The notes under the pieces were generated by a model. That model did not search any database and was not told the origin of the DNA. It saw only the letters and a list, made by a program, of their open reading frames with translations. A stretch of 64,000 bases of DNA from Pseudomonas sp. QTF5 (GTDB lineage: Bacteria > Pseudomonadota > Gammaproteobacteria > Pseudomonadales > Pseudomonadaceae), in NCBI RefSeq assembly GCF_000512695.2, contig NZ_AZRW02000030.1, forward strand, positions 5,033 to 69,032, written 5' to 3'. The translations under genes and the position numbers were made by a program. Position 1 is the first letter of the stretch, and each line of letters opens with the position of its first letter. Positions 35,288 through 42,694 of this stretch are shown here, piece after piece.

Positions 35288-36309
35288 GTTATTGGTGGTT
35301 GTTACTTGTCGTATTCGTGGTGTCTTGGGGGTTAACGCTCATCTTGCGTCGATATGCGTTAGCCAGAAGTTTGATGGACATTCCCAATGAGCGCAGTTCT
35401 CACAGTGTTCCGACACCGCGGGGGGGAGGGGTGGCCATCGTCGTATCTTTGGCTTTAGCTTTCCCGGTCCTTGGCGGGCTTGGACTGCTTGCCCCGGCCA
35501 TCCTTTACGGCGTGTTGGGCGCGTGTTTGCTGGTGGCCGTGATTGGCTTTGCAGATGATCACGGACATATTGCGGCTCGATGGCGATTGTTAGGACATTT
35601 TATCGCAGCCATGTGGGCCCTCTTCTGGTTGAACGGGTTGCCTGCTGTTTCGTTTTTTGGCACTGCGGTTGATTTGGGGTGGATCGGCAACGGCCTGGCT
35701 CTGGTTTACCTGGTCTGGATGCTTAATCTTTACAACTTCATGGATGGTATCGACGGTCTGGCCAGTGCCGAAGCCATTTGTGCCTGCTTGGGGATGTGCG
35801 CGGCGTACTGGTTCAGCGCCCACATGGAACTGGTCTGGGCTCCAGTGATATTAGCTGCCGCAGTGGCTGGATTTCTATGCTGGAATTTTCCGCCTGCGCG
35901 AATTTTCATGGGGGATGCAGGAAGTGGATTCCTCGGTTTTCTTTTGGCCGCGTTAGCGATACAAGCGGCTTGGACGGCGCCCGAGCTGTTCTGGAGCTGG
36001 ATGATAGTGCTAGGGGTTTTTATTGTCGACGCCACATGGACATTGATCAGACGATTTGCTCGGGGCGATAAAGTATCTCAGGCGCATCGTAGCCACGCAT
36101 ATCAGTATGCATCGCGTCGCTTCGCCAGTCATAAGGTTGTTACCCTGTGTGTTGTAGCTATTAACTTGCTATGGCTGACGCCTATAGCAATCATTGTCGC
36201 TAAAGGGGGGATGCCTGGGGCTGCCGGCCTGTTGTTGGCTTACCTGCCATTAGCTGCACTATGCTATGTATTCACCGCAGGAGTAATAGAGCATAGTGAT
36301 GAGAGCTGA
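35284..36309 (+). CDS. wbpL: Initiating glycosyl-1-phosphate transferase (WbpL/WecA family)
   Basis: A 341-residue polytopic MraY-family protein with about ten membrane helices. Family residues visible: FADDHGHI (Asp pair), NLYNFMDGIDGLAS, FMGDAGSGFLG and HRSHAYQ. It transfers a HexNAc- or 6-deoxy-HexNAc-1-phosphate from UDP to undecaprenyl phosphate, starting O-antigen synthesis. The WbpV-like neighbour and wbpM at 48476 suggest D-QuiNAc or D-FucNAc as the first sugar. Ends 10 bases before a terminator. Confidence 0.85.
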   Translation: MSYWWLLLVVFVVSWGLTLILRRYALARSLMDIPNERSSHSVPTPRGGGVAIVVSLALAFPVLGGLGLLAPAILYGVLGACLLVAVIGFADDHGHIAARWRLLGHFIAAMWALFWLNGLPAVSFFGTAVDLGWIGNGLALVYLVWMLNLYNFMDGIDGLASAEAICACLGMCAAYWFSAHMELVWAPVILAAAVAGFLCWNFPPARIFMGDAGSGFLGFLLAALAIQAAWTAPELFWSWMIVLGVFIVDATWTLIRRFARGDKVSQAHRSHAYQYASRRFASHKVVTLCVVAINLLWLTPIAIIVAKGGMPGAAGLLLAYLPLAALCYVFTAGVIEHSDES

Positions 36310-36320
36310 ATTTCACTGAG

Positions 36321-36359
36321 AAAAAAAAGCGCCGCACCTTATAGGTGCGGCGTTTTTTT
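36321..36359. terminator. Bidirectional terminator
   Basis: AAAAAAAAGC–GCCGCACC–TTATA–GGTGCGGC–GTTTTTTT. With A-run on one side and T-run on the other it serves both the right-going wbpL operon and the left-going gene whose stop codon (36358–36360) touches it. Confidence 0.92.
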
Positions 36360-38826
36360 AGTTAAGTCCAATACTTAAATCTATTACGTCAACACTTTCT
36401 CGATCTCTGGCGGTGACATAAATATTGCCATTGGTTGCACCCTGTGGAATAGGCAGGGTTTCTGTGAAGTTTACTCGACCTTTCACGCACGGAATGAGCT
36501 TGTAGTAGACGGGAGGCACATTCCAGTTGATTTGGGCAATAAACGAACCGCTTGAGTCGGAGCACTCGAAGGTCACGTCATATTTTGCAGATCTCGCATT
36601 GCTGATCGATATTGTTGCGATTACTTTCGGAGTGGTATCAGCCATCAATGAATGCGTGGGCGTCGCATTGGGAGCCTGAGTGCGCATATCAAAGAATGGT
36701 TTGTAGCTAACCTCATCTGTTGAAATTTTGTACGCGATGAGCGGGCCGACTTGGTAGATAGGCTGGCCGTGCAGCGTCAAAAAATCAAGCATTGCATTTC
36801 GATTTGCTAGAGTAACCGATAGGGTAGAGTCCCAGACGACATATTCAATGTGATTGCGCTCAAACAGGGTAGCAATATCTGCCTTGGTTTTGATTCGATC
36901 ATATTCGTCTCTCTGCTTCGGAGAGTACCAGTTCGTATAAATCGGTTTTCCGAGTAGTGTCGCTCCTAGCGTTGCATTTGGATCATATAACACGGTGGGG
37001 TTTTTGGCATCTTTGCTAAGATAGGTTGTGAGTGACTTAGAAGGAGCGACGATGTCGGTAATCGTTGCCTTGCCTTGTGTTGTATAGGACAACTGTGTGG
37101 GGTGGGAAAAAAACCACGTAACGCCAGGAAAGAAGAAAATGTTCGCTGCGATAAAAAACATGAAAACACTTCTGATGACCCACGTTGCATTCGTCGAACC
37201 GTCGGAAACACTACGGGGCCGATAAAGCAGAAAACCTACAATCACGCTCGCAAGCGGCACGATAGGGAACAGATAACGCCAATACTGAGAGGCTGAAAAC
37301 ATGACAAGCCCAAAGCCCAGTGTAGGTACTATGAGGGTCAATTTGAGTTGCGTGTTTATTTTTTTGCTGGCAATCAGTGTGATCAGGCCGATTGGCAACA
37401 GATATAGATATTGAAAGCCGGCAACAAAATTTTTTGATTCATAGTAAGTGCTTGTGTTGTAAAAAATCGACCAGAAGCTCTTTACTGAAAATCCTTTCTG
37501 ATATAGCGGATCCGAAAAGTTTCGTATGTCGAAATACGGTGATTTGAATATTTCGTTATATAGAGGGAATAGTGGGTTGCCTGATGCGAACCAAGAATAG
37601 ATATATGACTGAATTGCGGTAAAAGTTAGTGTAAGTATCAATAGTGTATAAAGCGCAGGCTGATGATGTCTGTTGTCAGCTTTAAAGTGTATTTTTTCAC
37701 GCAGAAATAATGGCACGTATGCTATTAGTAGCATAAAACCCAAAACCATTCCGGGCAGTTTGGTTGCCGCGCATAATGATGCTGCAGCCAAAATGGAGAG
37801 CGATCTGGTACTGGCATCCCCTGTGCTTTCTTCCAGCAGTACTTTTACCCCCATGGTCACCAGCAGTGCCAGAAGTAACTCAGTTTGCAGCGAGGTCAAG
37901 AGAGTCGAGAGGATAGGTGTGCTGCAGAGCAGAAGCAGGAGGAGAGTCTTGTCGAAATGTTTGTCGAGAAAACTGGAAGATATCATCCATACTGCACGGA
38001 GGAGTAGCCCCAGCATTGCTATATTCAATGCCCCTCTCGCATCGGAGTTTGACGCCAGCGAAATGATCGAATGCAGTAGGTCGATGGCAAATGGAGCGAC
38101 AGACCAGATCTGGTGTTCGATATCGAAACTGTAGAAATGGTATTGAGTCAGTTCCGTCCACATCCTTAGATGTAATACGTTATCGTCAAATCCGATAGAG
38201 GGGAAAAAGCTAAATCTGGAAACGTAGCCGATGAATAAAACCAGAGCAACTACCGTTCGGAAGGACATCTGCTGAAGCGTGGCGAGTGTGGTTGAGGCAG
38301 TATCGCGTAACGCACTCAGTAGTAAACTTCTTGCGTCTTTTTTCTTCAGAAATAGAAAAGGAATACCTAGGATTGCGAGGTAGATGACCTGATGGTTGAC
38401 CGGGAAATGGATTAATACGCTGAAGACGCAAACGTAGAGACAAATCCCAACAAGAAGTGCACGATCGAATAGTGCTACCGCCAGTGTTTCAGTTGATACC
38501 AATAGTAGAGCCAGTCTACCGAGCAGGTAAGAGGATATGATGAAGTAAATGATTGTCAGTGTACTTGCGATACCTATGCCTACGGCAAAATATGAAAGTA
38601 GTAGTGCTACTAAGGCTAGGTTCGAATAACCAAAATTCTTGAATTTTAAGAGCGCAGAGATTAAAAGTACGCCAAGTGTCCAGCATGCGGCATCTAAAAG
38701 TAGTGGTATGTTCCAATAAAAAGGAAGTGTGGGCGAGTAATGTGCCACCAAAGCGGGAATGCTTAAGGCGGAGATCAATAGCACGCCAGTGATTAATTGT
38801 GAGGAAAGTGATGTAATTTTAGACAT
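36358..38826 (-). CDS. Large polytopic membrane protein, GT-C glycosyltransferase-like
   Basis: An 822-residue protein with well over ten hydrophobic helices in residues 1–560 followed by a soluble C-terminal region ending in a beta-rich domain. The first large loop contains FDDNVLHLRMW (near residue 217), resembling the acidic loop motif of GT-C enzymes that use polyprenyl-phosphate sugars. It is the last gene of a three-gene AT-rich module with an SMR-type flippase and a GtrB-like synthase, so it may transfer the flipped sugar to O-antigen in the periplasm, as GtrC proteins do. Family assignment is tentative; an oligosaccharide polymerase-like role cannot be excluded. Confidence 0.6.
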   Translation of the reverse strand: MSKITSLSSQLITGVLLISALSIPALVAHYSPTLPFYWNIPLLLDAACWTLGVLLISALLKFKNFGYSNLALVALLLSYFAVGIGIASTLTIIYFIISSYLLGRLALLLVSTETLAVALFDRALLVGICLYVCVFSVLIHFPVNHQVIYLAILGIPFLFLKKKDARSLLLSALRDTASTTLATLQQMSFRTVVALVLFIGYVSRFSFFPSIGFDDNVLHLRMWTELTQYHFYSFDIEHQIWSVAPFAIDLLHSIISLASNSDARGALNIAMLGLLLRAVWMISSSFLDKHFDKTLLLLLLCSTPILSTLLTSLQTELLLALLVTMGVKVLLEESTGDASTRSLSILAAASLCAATKLPGMVLGFMLLIAYVPLFLREKIHFKADNRHHQPALYTLLILTLTFTAIQSYIYSWFASGNPLFPLYNEIFKSPYFDIRNFSDPLYQKGFSVKSFWSIFYNTSTYYESKNFVAGFQYLYLLPIGLITLIASKKINTQLKLTLIVPTLGFGLVMFSASQYWRYLFPIVPLASVIVGFLLYRPRSVSDGSTNATWVIRSVFMFFIAANIFFFPGVTWFFSHPTQLSYTTQGKATITDIVAPSKSLTTYLSKDAKNPTVLYDPNATLGATLLGKPIYTNWYSPKQRDEYDRIKTKADIATLFERNHIEYVVWDSTLSVTLANRNAMLDFLTLHGQPIYQVGPLIAYKISTDEVSYKPFFDMRTQAPNATPTHSLMADTTPKVIATISISNARSAKYDVTFECSDSSGSFIAQINWNVPPVYYKLIPCVKGRVNFTETLPIPQGATNGNIYVTARDRESVDVIDLSIGLN

Positions 38827-38862
38827 CTGAAAACTGCCAAGGCTTTTTAAGAGTTGGGAGTA

Positions 38863-39201
38863 TCATGATTTTACTGCGACGATAATGCCGCCGATGATCA
38901 GAGTGACACCGACAAAATATTGTGGATTGAATCTCTCTTGAAAGAACAGATAACTTCCGATAGGTACTAAAACAAACGCCAATGCCATTAGAGGGTAGAT
39001 TCGTCCAAGGTCGGATTTCTGCAATACCCATATCCAGCCTATTGTGGTGATTCCGTAAAGCGCGAATGCGGAACAAATGAGAGTGGCGGTTGTAATGTCA
39101 AAGAAACTGCCTGTTTTATGAAGTGATGATGCACTCATTTTAAATAAAATCTGACCAGCTGCGATGCCGAAAACGCAAATCATGGCGACTATGTAAGTCA
39201 T
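38863..39201 (-). CDS. Small EamA/SMR-type transporter, putative lipid-linked sugar flippase
   Basis: A 112-residue protein with four membrane helices, the length and pattern of ArnE/ArnF-like and other DMT-superfamily proteins (GQILFKMSA near residue 20, PLMALAFVLVPIG near 77). ArnE/F-type proteins move undecaprenyl-phosphate-linked sugars across the inner membrane. Here it sits between a GtrB-like synthase and a GT-C-like protein and would take the place of GtrA. Function by context. Confidence 0.72.
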   Translation of the reverse strand: MTYIVAMICVFGIAAGQILFKMSASSLHKTGSFFDITTATLICSAFALYGITTIGWIWVLQKSDLGRIYPLMALAFVLVPIGSYLFFQERFNPQYFVGVTLIIGGIIVAVKS

Positions 39202-39223
39202 ATTCGTGATGTTCCTGAGTTTA

Positions 39224-40195
39224 TTAACGCTGAAATTGCGTTTTTAAGTGAAATGGTCGCTTGGGCACCGATGAAATATCATGACCGATAAAGGCTAGAA
39301 CTAGTTGCGTGCCGAGAATGATAGGGAGTGCCGATAACATTACAGTGCCTGCTGCAGTAGGTACACCTGATGCAATGGATGTGATCCAATGACTTATCCC
39401 GAAAAAAGTTCCGGTCAGCAACATAAAAAGTCCCAAGGGAAGCTCCAGCGAGGCGAGTGACATATTTCTAAGATAGTAGTTGTAAAAAATCCGTTTTGAC
39501 AGGTTTCTTGTATGTTTAAGTAGAAATTCGCCAACGATCTTGGATATTTTCAGATTGCTTTCTTCATCGCCGTACTTTGCGTCCATTGGTATGTCGATGA
39601 CGACTGCTCGCAAGGTATTAAGTCTGAAAAGCATGTCCGTTTCAAAAAAATAACGATTACTTATCTTGCTGAATGGCAAATGCTTTGCGACGTCTCGATG
39701 GATCGCTGTAAAGCCATTGGTAGGATCGAATAGGTCCCAATAGCCTGAAGAGAGTTTGGTCATGAATGATAAAACCGCGTTGCCAAACAAGCGCATCTTT
39801 GGCATTGCATGTATCTCTTCAAGGTCAAAAAAACGGTTGCCTTTAGTATAGTCAGCTTCACCATTTATAATAGGGGCGACAAACTTTTTGATCAGGTTTG
39901 GGTCCATCTGACCGTCACCGTCTACTTTGACAATGATTGATATATCGTCTTGGATGGCGGAACTATAGCCATTCATGACTGCCCCGCCTACACCCAGATT
40001 TATAGGGTTGTACAGCACAACTACACGCTCATCATTGCAATTCTCTTTAACATAAGCGCCAGAGTTTTGTGGGCAGCAATCATCCACAACGTAAATGCGA
40101 TCAACTTCAGGACCAATATTTGAGATGACATTCAATATTTGAGCTTTTACTTTAAAGCAGGGGATAACCACTGCAATTTTTTGTTGTGCTGCCAC
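39224..40195 (-). CDS. GtrB/DPMS-like polyprenyl-phosphate glycosyltransferase
   Basis: A 323-residue GT2 protein: VVIPCFKVKAQI, VDDCCPQ, KVDGDGQMDP (metal-binding DGDGQM) and two C-terminal membrane helices (about 245–270 and 280–305), the layout of dolichol-phosphate-mannose synthases and GtrB. It should load a sugar onto undecaprenyl phosphate. Start is GTG 40195 with AGGAG eight bases upstream. It leads the three-gene AT-rich module; the SMR gene follows after 22 bases. Confidence 0.82.
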   Translation of the reverse strand: MAAQQKIAVVIPCFKVKAQILNVISNIGPEVDRIYVVDDCCPQNSGAYVKENCNDERVVVLYNPINLGVGGAVMNGYSSAIQDDISIIVKVDGDGQMDPNLIKKFVAPIINGEADYTKGNRFFDLEEIHAMPKMRLFGNAVLSFMTKLSSGYWDLFDPTNGFTAIHRDVAKHLPFSKISNRYFFETDMLFRLNTLRAVVIDIPMDAKYGDEESNLKISKIVGEFLLKHTRNLSKRIFYNYYLRNMSLASLELPLGLFMLLTGTFFGISHWITSIASGVPTAAGTVMLSALPIILGTQLVLAFIGHDISSVPKRPFHLKTQFQR

Positions 40196-40241
40196 GTTAA
40201 ACTCCTGTGAATTTTTGATTGACCCCGTACCTGACTGAATG

Positions 40242-40286
40242 GAAGTCTAAGGCGAAACCTTCAGACTTCGTTTACCGGGTAAAACA
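40242..40286. repeat. Two adjacent inverted repeats between glycosyltransferase genes
   Basis: GAAGTCTAAGG (40242–40252) pairs with CCTTCAGACTTC (40258–40269, one bulge), followed directly by the near-palindrome GTTTACCGGGTAAAAC. They separate the wzm–wecB–GT group from the AT-rich module. There is no T-run, so a terminator role is uncertain; a scar of recombination is an alternative. Confidence 0.45.
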
Positions 40287-40326
40287 GTACAGCCGATGTT
40301 CGCTCCAGCCGTTGTCGCTGAGCGGA

Positions 40327-41433
40327 CTAAACACAAATCACGCCGGATGCGTCAAACCGGGATTCCCAACTGTTTTCTACTTTGAAACTGTCAGTGAAGC
40401 TGCTGGTCGTTGTGTAATCCAGCGCCTTGACTACCGCGGGGATCATTTCTTCTGCGTTGTCACACAGATAAACCCCTTCCTGCTCACCTCTGTAGGCCAT
40501 TTCACCAAAACCTGTCGAGATGATGGGTAAACCCAGCGCCCGGTACTCGTAATATTTTATCGGGTCGACGGATGACGTCAGTTCATTCTTCAGGAACGGG
40601 ATGACCGCGACGTCGAACGACAACATTGTCAGCAGTGCATCTTTATGGCTGCACGGTGGAAACAGTTTCAGATTGCTGGGGAGTTTCACATTGCAAGGGT
40701 TGAACACGGGGCCGACGATATGAACACTGTCGTTGGGGCATGATTGGGCCAAATGAATCATCCATTGCCAATCGAACCAGGCACCCACTGTTCCCAGATA
40801 ACCGAAGATCTTTGTTTGATTGCTGTGAAACTGGGTCTTCGCGGGAGGCAAAAGCTCAACGTCGAGTCCATTAGGCACAAACTTGACGTTTGGGTTATGG
40901 CTCTCCCATTTTTTTCGCAGTTTTGTCGAGGACGCGAGAACGACAGTGGTATTGCTGCCGATCTGTCGTTCTCGCCGAGCCATCGCCGCTTTCGATATTC
41001 CCGAAAAAAACGTCGGGAAGTCATCCATGGCGTCGTACACCGATGGATGACCTTTCAATAGCTTCAATACTTGCAGTGCAAGGGCTGTTGGTTTGCCGAT
41101 GACCAATAGAATTTCTTGATCCTGGGCGAATGCTTCCACCGTCTTTAGAAGTTCGGACCAATAAAGTCGTCCGTTTATCAGTCCGGACGCCGGTAAAGGT
41201 TCGATAGGTAACGCCCTTGGTTTCAATACGCTTAACCAGGGTTCCAGATCATCGCTTTCGGTTTTGTCGCTGACGCCAATTTTCTTGAAGTCATTCAAGC
41301 GTGGGAAACGGCTTGGATAAGGATCAAGCCACAACACTTCGCCCGCTGTTTTCTGGTGAAACCAGCGAACGAATTTTTGCGGCCGTTGGGCAAAGCTTGC
41401 CCACGGCACAGGTGACAAATAAACCAGACGCAT
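40327..41433 (-). CDS. GT-B glycosyltransferase (GT4-like)
   Basis: A 368-residue GT-B fold protein. It starts MRLVYLSPVPWASFAQRPQ, has a central YDAMDDFPTFF and a C-terminal donor-binding region (FGYLGTVGAWFDW, PFLKNELTSSVDPIKYYEY, GLPIISTGFGE). The same YDCMDHH/SVDPIKxYEY-type motifs occur in the GT4 domain of the 1013-residue protein nearby, so the two are related. No membrane helix; probably a cytoplasmic O-antigen chain enzyme. Its start shares one base with the wecB stop. Donor and acceptor unknown. Confidence 0.78.
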   Translation of the reverse strand: MRLVYLSPVPWASFAQRPQKFVRWFHQKTAGEVLWLDPYPSRFPRLNDFKKIGVSDKTESDDLEPWLSVLKPRALPIEPLPASGLINGRLYWSELLKTVEAFAQDQEILLVIGKPTALALQVLKLLKGHPSVYDAMDDFPTFFSGISKAAMARRERQIGSNTTVVLASSTKLRKKWESHNPNVKFVPNGLDVELLPPAKTQFHSNQTKIFGYLGTVGAWFDWQWMIHLAQSCPNDSVHIVGPVFNPCNVKLPSNLKLFPPCSHKDALLTMLSFDVAVIPFLKNELTSSVDPIKYYEYRALGLPIISTGFGEMAYRGEQEGVYLCDNAEEMIPAVVKALDYTTTSSFTDSFKVENSWESRFDASGVICV

Positions 41434-42527
41434 TAAACGCAGTACTCTTTCAGCACCGCCACAATGCGTTCTGCGCCCTTGCCATCACCATAAGGAGAAA
41501 CACCTCGGGCCATTGCTTTATAAGCAGCCGGGTTATCCAGCAGGGTTTGGGCTTCTTTCAGGATCGGGTCGTGATTAGGACCTACCAGCTTGACGACGCC
41601 CATGTCCACGGCTTCAGGTCGTTCCGTTTCATCCCGCAGGACCAGAACCGGAATGCCCAGGGCCGGGGCTTCTTCCTGAACGCCACCAGAGTCACTGATG
41701 ATTAGATAGGCCTTCTTCATGGCGGCAATGAACGGTGCGTAATCGAGTGGCTCGCACAGAATAATGTTCGGGGTGTTGCCCAAAACCTCATATGCAACGT
41801 CCTTGACGTTCGGGTTAGGGTGCACCGGATAAAGGATCTGCACGTCGCTGTTGCTCTCTGCCAGCGTCTTGAGTGCCCGGCAAATCTCCCGGAATGGTGC
41901 ACCGAAGTTCTCTCTACGGTGAGAGGTCACCAGAATCAGGCGTTTGCTGTCGTCCAGGTCAATCCCCAGGGTCAAGTCCTTGGCGGCGGTCATCAGCAAT
42001 GCATCGATTACGGTGTTGCCGGTTACGGTAATGTCCTGATCCGGGATGCCTTCGCGTAGCAAGTTGGCTTTCGAGCTTTCGGTCGGAGCGAAATGCCAAC
42101 GGGTCAGTCGACCGGCCAATACGCGATTTGCCTCCTCCGGGAAGGGGTTCTGCATATCCCACGTGCGCAGGCCGGCTTCCACATGCCCAAATGGTATACG
42201 GCGGTAGAAGCAGGCGAGGGCCATCGCGAAGACTGTTGTCGTGTCACCTTGAGCCAGAACGACGTCGGGCTTCTCCTCAAGCAACACCTTATCCAGTTCG
42301 AGCAAAAGCCGGGCGGTCAACTCGGTCAGCGTCTGGTTAGGCTTCATGATGTTCAGGTCGATATCGGGCACGATACCGAAGAATGTCATCACCTGATCCA
42401 GCATGTGTCGATGTTGTGCGGTCGCCAGAACCCGAACTTCTGCCCAGGGTTGTTGCTTCAAGGCCAGAATGACCGGAGCCATTTTGATAGCTTCTGGCCG
42501 TGTGCCGACAGTGCACATGATTTTCAT
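41433..42527 (-). CDS. wecB: UDP-N-acetylglucosamine 2-epimerase (non-hydrolysing)
   Basis: A 364-residue enzyme interconverting UDP-GlcNAc and UDP-ManNAc. Diagnostic segments: GTRPEAIKMAPV, QGDTTTVFAMALA, HVEAGLRTWDMQNPFPEE, HRRENFG, SDSGGVQEEAPALG and LRDETERPEA. AAGGAAATT precedes ATG 42527. No wecC-type dehydrogenase is in the window, so either UDP-ManNAc itself is used or the next enzyme is elsewhere. It lies after the remnant at 42570–42694. Confidence 0.95.
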   Translation of the reverse strand: MKIMCTVGTRPEAIKMAPVILALKQQPWAEVRVLATAQHRHMLDQVMTFFGIVPDIDLNIMKPNQTLTELTARLLLELDKVLLEEKPDVVLAQGDTTTVFAMALACFYRRIPFGHVEAGLRTWDMQNPFPEEANRVLAGRLTRWHFAPTESSKANLLREGIPDQDITVTGNTVIDALLMTAAKDLTLGIDLDDSKRLILVTSHRRENFGAPFREICRALKTLAESNSDVQILYPVHPNPNVKDVAYEVLGNTPNIILCEPLDYAPFIAAMKKAYLIISDSGGVQEEAPALGIPVLVLRDETERPEAVDMGVVKLVGPNHDPILKEAQTLLDNPAAYKAMARGVSPYGDGKGAERIVAVLKEYCV

Positions 42528-42569
42528 ATTCAGAATTTCCTTTGCAAAAATTTAGCGTGGTGACAAGGC

Positions 42570-42694
42570 CTACGTGCGGCGCAGGAACCAACGGGTCAGC
42601 ACGAAAGTAAGGGGGATGGTCACAATGATGACGATACCGCCCAGATCAGCCAGTCCGCCCCGAGAGACGAAAGCACAGTAATTGACTCACTCAT
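42570..42694 (-). pseudogene. Internally deleted remnant of an O-antigen operon gene
   Basis: On the minus strand an ATG (42694–42692) overlaps the stop of the 1013-residue gene as ATGA and opens MSESITVLSS, but that frame soon ends. The neighbouring frame carries a clear membrane helix and basic end, LADLGGIVIIVTIPLTF then VLTRWFLRR, before a TAG stop at 42572–42570. This looks like the start and the end of one larger membrane-protein gene joined by a frameshifting deletion. The original product is not recognisable. Confidence 0.5.
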
